A DNA stretch of 64,000 nucleotides, taken from Haliclystus octoradiatus. Its lineage: Eukaryota > Cnidaria > Staurozoa > Stauromedusae > Haliclystidae. The notes under the pieces are model-generated. The model saw nothing but the letters and a program-made list of their open reading frames with translations, was not told where the DNA came from and searched no databases. The stretch is from the NCBI GenBank assembly GCA_916610825.1, contig OU744450.1, forward strand, positions 11,029,380 through 11,093,379, written 5' to 3'. Positions 59,405-64,000 of the stretch are shown piece by piece. A program made the translations under genes and the position numbers. Numbering within the stretch: the first letter of the stretch is position 1; every line of letters starts with the position of its first letter.

Positions 59405-60258
59405 ATGACTGGTGGAAAAGCTTGTGTTATTTGTAAGAAAAAAAATATCGCAGGGAATTCTTTAGATGCTTTACCATGTGTACACTGTGATAAATGGTGG
59501 CACAAGGCATGTTCAATTACTCACAAAGATTGCACAGCTTTAGAAATTGAGGTATTACAAAAATATCCTACATCTTGCTCACTATGTTATGATTCATTAA
59601 AAAATCTACCGGTGAGATTGGATAGCCTTGAAAAAAAGTTTGAAGATTTTACAGAAAGTTTTAAAACGCAGACAAGCTCTAGCAGCACTGGTGTTGCGAA
59701 ATCTTATTCTGAAGTAGCGTCACAAGATGGTGCTAACGTAGACATAAACAAAGTTATCAAAGAAGCAGTCACCATTAGTAACAACAAGAGACAGCTAATA
59801 ATGGCTGGAGTCCCCTTTATATCGCAGGAGTTTGACAAACAAAAAGTTAATCAGATCGTGTCGTTTGTTTGTGGTTTCAATGTTCAAATAACTGGAATTA
59901 CCAGAGTTGGTAAACCACCCACTGAGAAGGGTGCAACTAACAAGCCTCAATTAATTAAAATCCAGTTGGTATCCAAAAATGATAGAGATGTTATTTTGAG
60001 ATCTGCCGGTAAACTGAAAGACTCAGAAAATTTCCCTCGTGTTCACATTCGTCAGTGCTTGACATTTAACGAAAGACAAATTTTGCTACCTTTGTATGAT
60101 GATTTAAAAAAAAAAATTCAAACGCTGCCCCTGGTGAGCGTTATGTAATCAAACGAAGAGGCGACGTTTCAAATTGGACCATCGCTAAACAAAACGCCAG
60201 AGTACTTAATCGAGAAGAAAACGTATTTGCGGAAAACATTGATCAAATTCCACAATAA
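59405..60258 (+). pseudogene. CR1-like LINE ORF1 with PHD-like finger
   Basis: The frame starts MTGGKACVICKKKN. The Cys/His pattern CVIC...CVHCDKWWHKAC...CSLC (residues about 7-60) is a PHD-like zinc finger, a common N-terminus of CR1-clade ORF1 proteins. A coiled-coil-prone segment (LDSLEKKFEDFTESF) and an RNA-recognition-like C-terminal region follow (RQLIMAGVPF, ITRVGKPP). The plain frame stops at 60148, but the expected C-terminus continues in the next frame after a ten-A run (about 60107-60116) and ends at a TAA at 60256-60258. A single homopolymer indel is therefore likely. ORF1 would bind the LINE RNA. Confidence 0.8.
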
Positions 60259-60269
60259 TGGTCACAGGC

Positions 60270-63088
60270 AAGCAAAGATAATTGTTTTTTAAAGTTTTAT
60301 TATTTTAATGCACGCTCATTAATGAACAAATTGGATCTTTTTGATTGTCTACTTTCATCTAATCGTTATGATGTCATTGCTATAACAGAGACATGGTTGA
60401 AATGTTGTGTGCCTGACTCGCTAATTACCCAACGTGATTATCAAGTACTTAAAAAAGACAGAATTACATCAACTGTTGAGGGTGGTGTTGCAATTTTAAT
60501 ACGCAAAGATTTGAAAGTTACTACTGTTGATATCCCGTCTACTTTTCACGCTCTTGAATATGTTGTGGCTGATATACACATATCAAATATCGGATATCGT
60601 TTAGTTTGTTTGTACAACCCTCCCTCGTCGGCTTTGTCTTCCACTGAAGTGAATTTACTGTGTTTATTTATTGACTTTGTTAGCCACTGATAGTGCTTTT
60701 CCAGTTGTTGTTATTGGCGACTTTAATTTTCCTTGTATTGACTGGTCAATTCCTAAATCTCATGGATCTTCAAATACTACAATGTTTTTAGACGGTATTG
60801 TTCGAAATGGACTCAATCAATTTGTTAACTCGCCTACCAGAAATGATGAAATTCTTGACCTTGTTTTTTGTTCCCAAGACAATGCTATTTTTTGCACTGA
60901 AGTTACCGAACCATTCACGTCTACTTGTGATCATCAGTCTATTGAATTTAACCTAGCTGTCAGCAACTATAGTAATGACCGCTTCCCTAAATCAAAACCT
61001 ACTAAACGTCAAAATTTTTATAAAGCAGATTATGATTCTATTAATTCTTACTTGTCTACCATAAATTGGATTGATATGTTACAGGAAAGTCAAAATGATG
61101 TTCAAACGTTTTGGATTAAAATTTGCGATATTCTAAACTTATCTACTTCAAAATATGTACCGTTATATAAACATAATTTTAATCGTAAACCCAATTATCC
61201 TAAAAACATTCGATTACTCCGTTGCAAAAAGAAGTCCTTGTACAAATCGTCTAAAGAATCTCCGTGTAAAAAGAAATTGTATAAAGATACATGCAAAGAT
61301 TATGAAAAGGCAGTAAAAAAGTTTCATCATGATTACGAAGCCTCGCTACTAGTTGACCCCTCATTAAAAAAATTTTACGCCTTCGTTAAAGGTAAAACAC
61401 AATCTAACTCTACAATTCCTGCTATTGACAAAAATGATCTTTCTGTTACTACAGATGACAAAGAGTAAGCAACTCTTATCAATGAATATTTTGCTAGTGT
61501 TTTTACACAGGACAATAACAGCATACCTAACATTCCAGACTCGGCTAACGAAAATACTTCATTGAATTTCATAGAGTTCTCTTTCGAAAAAGTTTACAAG
61601 ACATTATCTTCCTTGCCCACAAAAGTATCTCGAACACCAGATGACTACCCACCAATATTTTTCAAAGCAATAGCCTCTGAACTTACTATTCCTTTATCTA
61701 TGTTATTTGAATTGTCATTAAAAACCGGCATCCTACCTGATATCTGGAAACAAGCATTAGTTTCGCCAATTTTTAAGAAAGGTGACGTAGCTTCCCGTAG
61801 TAATTATCGACTCATATCGTTAACCTGCATCTGTTGCAAAGTTATGGAACGTATCATTGTAGATGACCTACTAGTTTATTTAAATGAAAACAATATTTTA
61901 TCTGATCGATAGTATGGCTTTCTCAGAAAGCGTTCTACTTGTAGTCAACTGTTAAAGACTTTAAATGATTGGTATGATTCAATTAACAAACGCTCACGTG
62001 TCGATGTTGTATATATAGACTTTGCTAAAGCATTTGACACTGTTACACATTCAAAACTCTTAGCCAAATTAGAATCTTACGGCATCAAATACGAACTTTT
62101 TAATGGATTAAATCCTTTCTTTCTGGTCGTTCGCAAAGCGTCATTGTATCTGATGAAATCTCAAGTTCTCTCCCAGTTTCCAGTGGTGTCCCACAGGGTT
62201 CTGTGTTAGGACCGCTACTTTTTTTACTTTATGTTAATGATATTGAGAGCTGTTTGGATGGTTTGTGCGAAGTGCGTCTGTTTGCAGACGATGCAAAATT
62301 TTTTATCGCTCGAAATGATTATTCCCCTGTCAATGCACTCACAACATCGTTAGATAAATTTACAACATGGGCCGAAAGCTGGCAACTGAGAATTGCTTAT
62401 GATAAATGTAGTACAATATCCTTTGGTACATCCAACGCAAGTGAGCTTGATTATTTCCTCGGGAGTAACAAACTGAAGCAAACAGGAAAACTTCGTGACC
62501 TTGGCCTCATCATTACTTCAGATCTTAAATTTTCTACTCATTGTTCTTCTATCTCCGCTAAAGCTAAAACAAGATCTTACCTTCTACTGAAATGCTTTAC
62601 CTCACGCAATGCACAATTACTTATTAAAGCCTAAACTACCTATGTACGACCTCTATTAGAAAAAGACACCCAACTATGGAGTCCTTATTTACAAAAAGAC
62701 ATTGATTTGATTGAATCAACTCAAAGACGTTTTACTAAATATGTGTGTTCTAGAGCAAGATTAAAAGATAATGGTTATCACAGTCGTTTGGCCCTGTTTG
62801 AAATTGAATCTTTAGAAATCCATAGAATTAAATTAGATTTAATGGTGTACAAAATTATAAATAATCTAATTGACTTTCCTGATAATATTTTTATAAAACG
62901 AAACATAAGTAAACTTAGAGGACATTCTATGCAATTCGTTGCACGTTCAATATCTGTAAATAATTCAATTTTTTATTCCTTTTTTTATCGCATAATTCCA
63001 TTATGGAATCAGTTACCGGATGAAGTAGTGACTTCTTCCTCCTTAATTACCTTTAATTCAAAATTGCATAAGATTGATTTAGATTAAA
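60270..63088 (+). pseudogene. CR1-like LINE ORF2: endonuclease and reverse transcriptase, broken
   Basis: An APE-type endonuclease comes first: ARSLMNKL, DVIAITETWL (catalytic Glu, about 60370-60400), VVVIGDFNFPCIDW (about 60700) and STCDHQSIEF (catalytic His). The reverse transcriptase follows: SPIFKKGD, VVYIDFAKAFDTV (motif A, about 62008), SGVPQGSVLGPLLF (about 62185) and VRLFADDAKFF (motif C, about 62273). The C-terminus has LIESTQRRFTKY and IESLEIHRIKLDL. Breaks visible: a frame change near 60670-60690, TAA at 61466, TAG at 61910, a frame change near 62105 and TAA at 62632. Domain order and spacing are otherwise complete, so this is an old near-full-length copy. Confidence 0.85.
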
Positions 63089-63274
63089 GGGTTACCACAT
63101 ACTTGCCATGTTTGTATTCATATTTACTAAACGAGAAAATGTTGGGAGACACGAGTGAAGCGCTAAAAAATCACGAGCTCCGAGCGAGTGATTTTTAGCT
63201 TCCCGAGTGTCTCCCAACATTTTCGAGTTTAGTAAATATGAATACAAACATTTGCAAGCATGTGGTAACCCTTT
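63086..63274. mobile_element. Foldback MITE at the LINE 3' end
   Basis: The two arms of about 85-90 bp are near-perfect inverted copies. The outer ends are AAAGGGTTACCACAT and ATGTGGTAACCCTTT. The arms meet near the GAGCTCCGAGCGAG centre (about 63175-63188). There is no coding capacity. A single-stranded form would make a long hairpin. It begins within a few bases of the LINE stop codon. Confidence 0.88.
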
Positions 63275-64000
63275 TCTAAAATAAAACAAATGTCGGAATC
63301 TCATTCGACGGCGAATTTTCAATTTATGAATTCACAATTTAAAATTCAATTTCAATTCATAAACCAAGCATGAAGAGAATCCCACAACAAGATAGATTTT
63401 GTCGAATAAAGAAAGACATATACAAGAACGTCTGTAATATAAGTGGTACAATAGTTCTTAAGCAAATTAATGCAGTAATTGTTATTTAAATTTTAGGTTT
63501 ACCTTGAAACAGCGTAGCCTATAGTTGTCTTTCATTCTGTGTTTTTATTTTGCATGTTACACGACCAATAACTCATTTACCACGCTTTTCGATAATATAA
63601 AAACATCTTGAGCTAAATGCCGTTTTGTAAATCGTAGCCATTATTGAGATATTTATTGGATTGTTATCAAAAAGTTATAAATTCTGTATTTTATCACAGA
63701 TCATACTTTTTGATCTTGCGGTTTTTCCCAGTTTTCGGAGCCATGTTTTACCCTAGGATTTCATGCACGCTCTTTCGACCAATCAGATCACAGATAACCT
63801 TCGTGATATTTTAGAATGCTATTTGAAGCACTCTCATTAGGCTGCACATCAGTGCAAATTATATTACTATATAATTTCCCTTTGCTTGCCTGTACAAAAA
63901 ATTACCATTTATGGTTTATTTTTTTTGAAAATATATGAAAATGAAATGAAAAATTATTACTTGTGACACAGGATGCTATATGGCCTCTATTGATTTGAAA
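63275..64000. other. Non-coding right flank
   Basis: No gene or repeat family recognised. Confidence 0.4.

Overview
This window looks like AT-rich DNA from an invertebrate metazoan nuclear genome. Genes have spliceosomal introns, the spacers are long, and relics of almost every eukaryotic transposon class are present. A host gene on the minus strand encodes thrombospondin-1, EGF and Ig-like modules. The species cannot be named from the sequence; a deuterostome or another marine invertebrate fits the repeat mix.

Region 1 (1 to about 10.1 kb) is the right part of a Polinton/Maverick (adintovirus-like) virus-derived element, cut by the left window edge. It holds an edge-truncated ORF, a small basic ORF, the FtsK/HerA-type packaging ATPase (minus strand), a divergent promoter, an intron-containing protein-primed DNA polymerase B gene with N-terminal C2H2 fingers (plus strand), and a convergent unknown ORF of about 390 aa. 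The divergent promoter carries a cluster of near-consensus p53-family response elements, the most striking signal in the window. The right end carries eight copies of ATCGTTGCG[C/T], partly in a 32-bp array. A young 1.3-kb LTR element with its own 211-aa ORF sits inside a polymerase intron; a decayed relative lies near 48 kb.

Region 2 (10.1-31.6 kb) is repeat-dominated. Two copies of a ~3.05-kb non-coding repeat (11.3-14.4 and 25.3-28.4 kb, same strand) each carry a tRNA-like pol III box pair. Between them lie a broken BEL/Pao gag, an array of TTCTTGAA palindromes, a ~190-bp tandem repeat, a tRNA-derived SINE with telomere-like 5' sequence, a CR1-like LINE fragment, a DIRS-like reverse transcriptase/tyrosine recombinase relic and a pure ~860-bp (ATT)n array.

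Region 3 (31.6-54.1 kb) is the 3' part of a minus-strand modular extracellular-protein gene. Its exons are at 53.9, 49.5, 47.5, 41.5, 39.3 and 31.8 kb. Its introns hold a cluster of Penelope-like RT/GIY-YIG fragments (42.2-47.2 kb) with several hammerhead-ribozyme-like motifs, two of which show compensatory stem changes.

Region 4 (54.1-64 kb) holds dispersed low-copy repeats, an inverted-repeat DNA element interrupted by a second SINE with (CCCTAA) repeats, a DIRS-like gag fragment, a nearly full-length but broken CR1-like LINE (59.4-63.1 kb), and a perfect-looking foldback MITE abutting the LINE 3' end.
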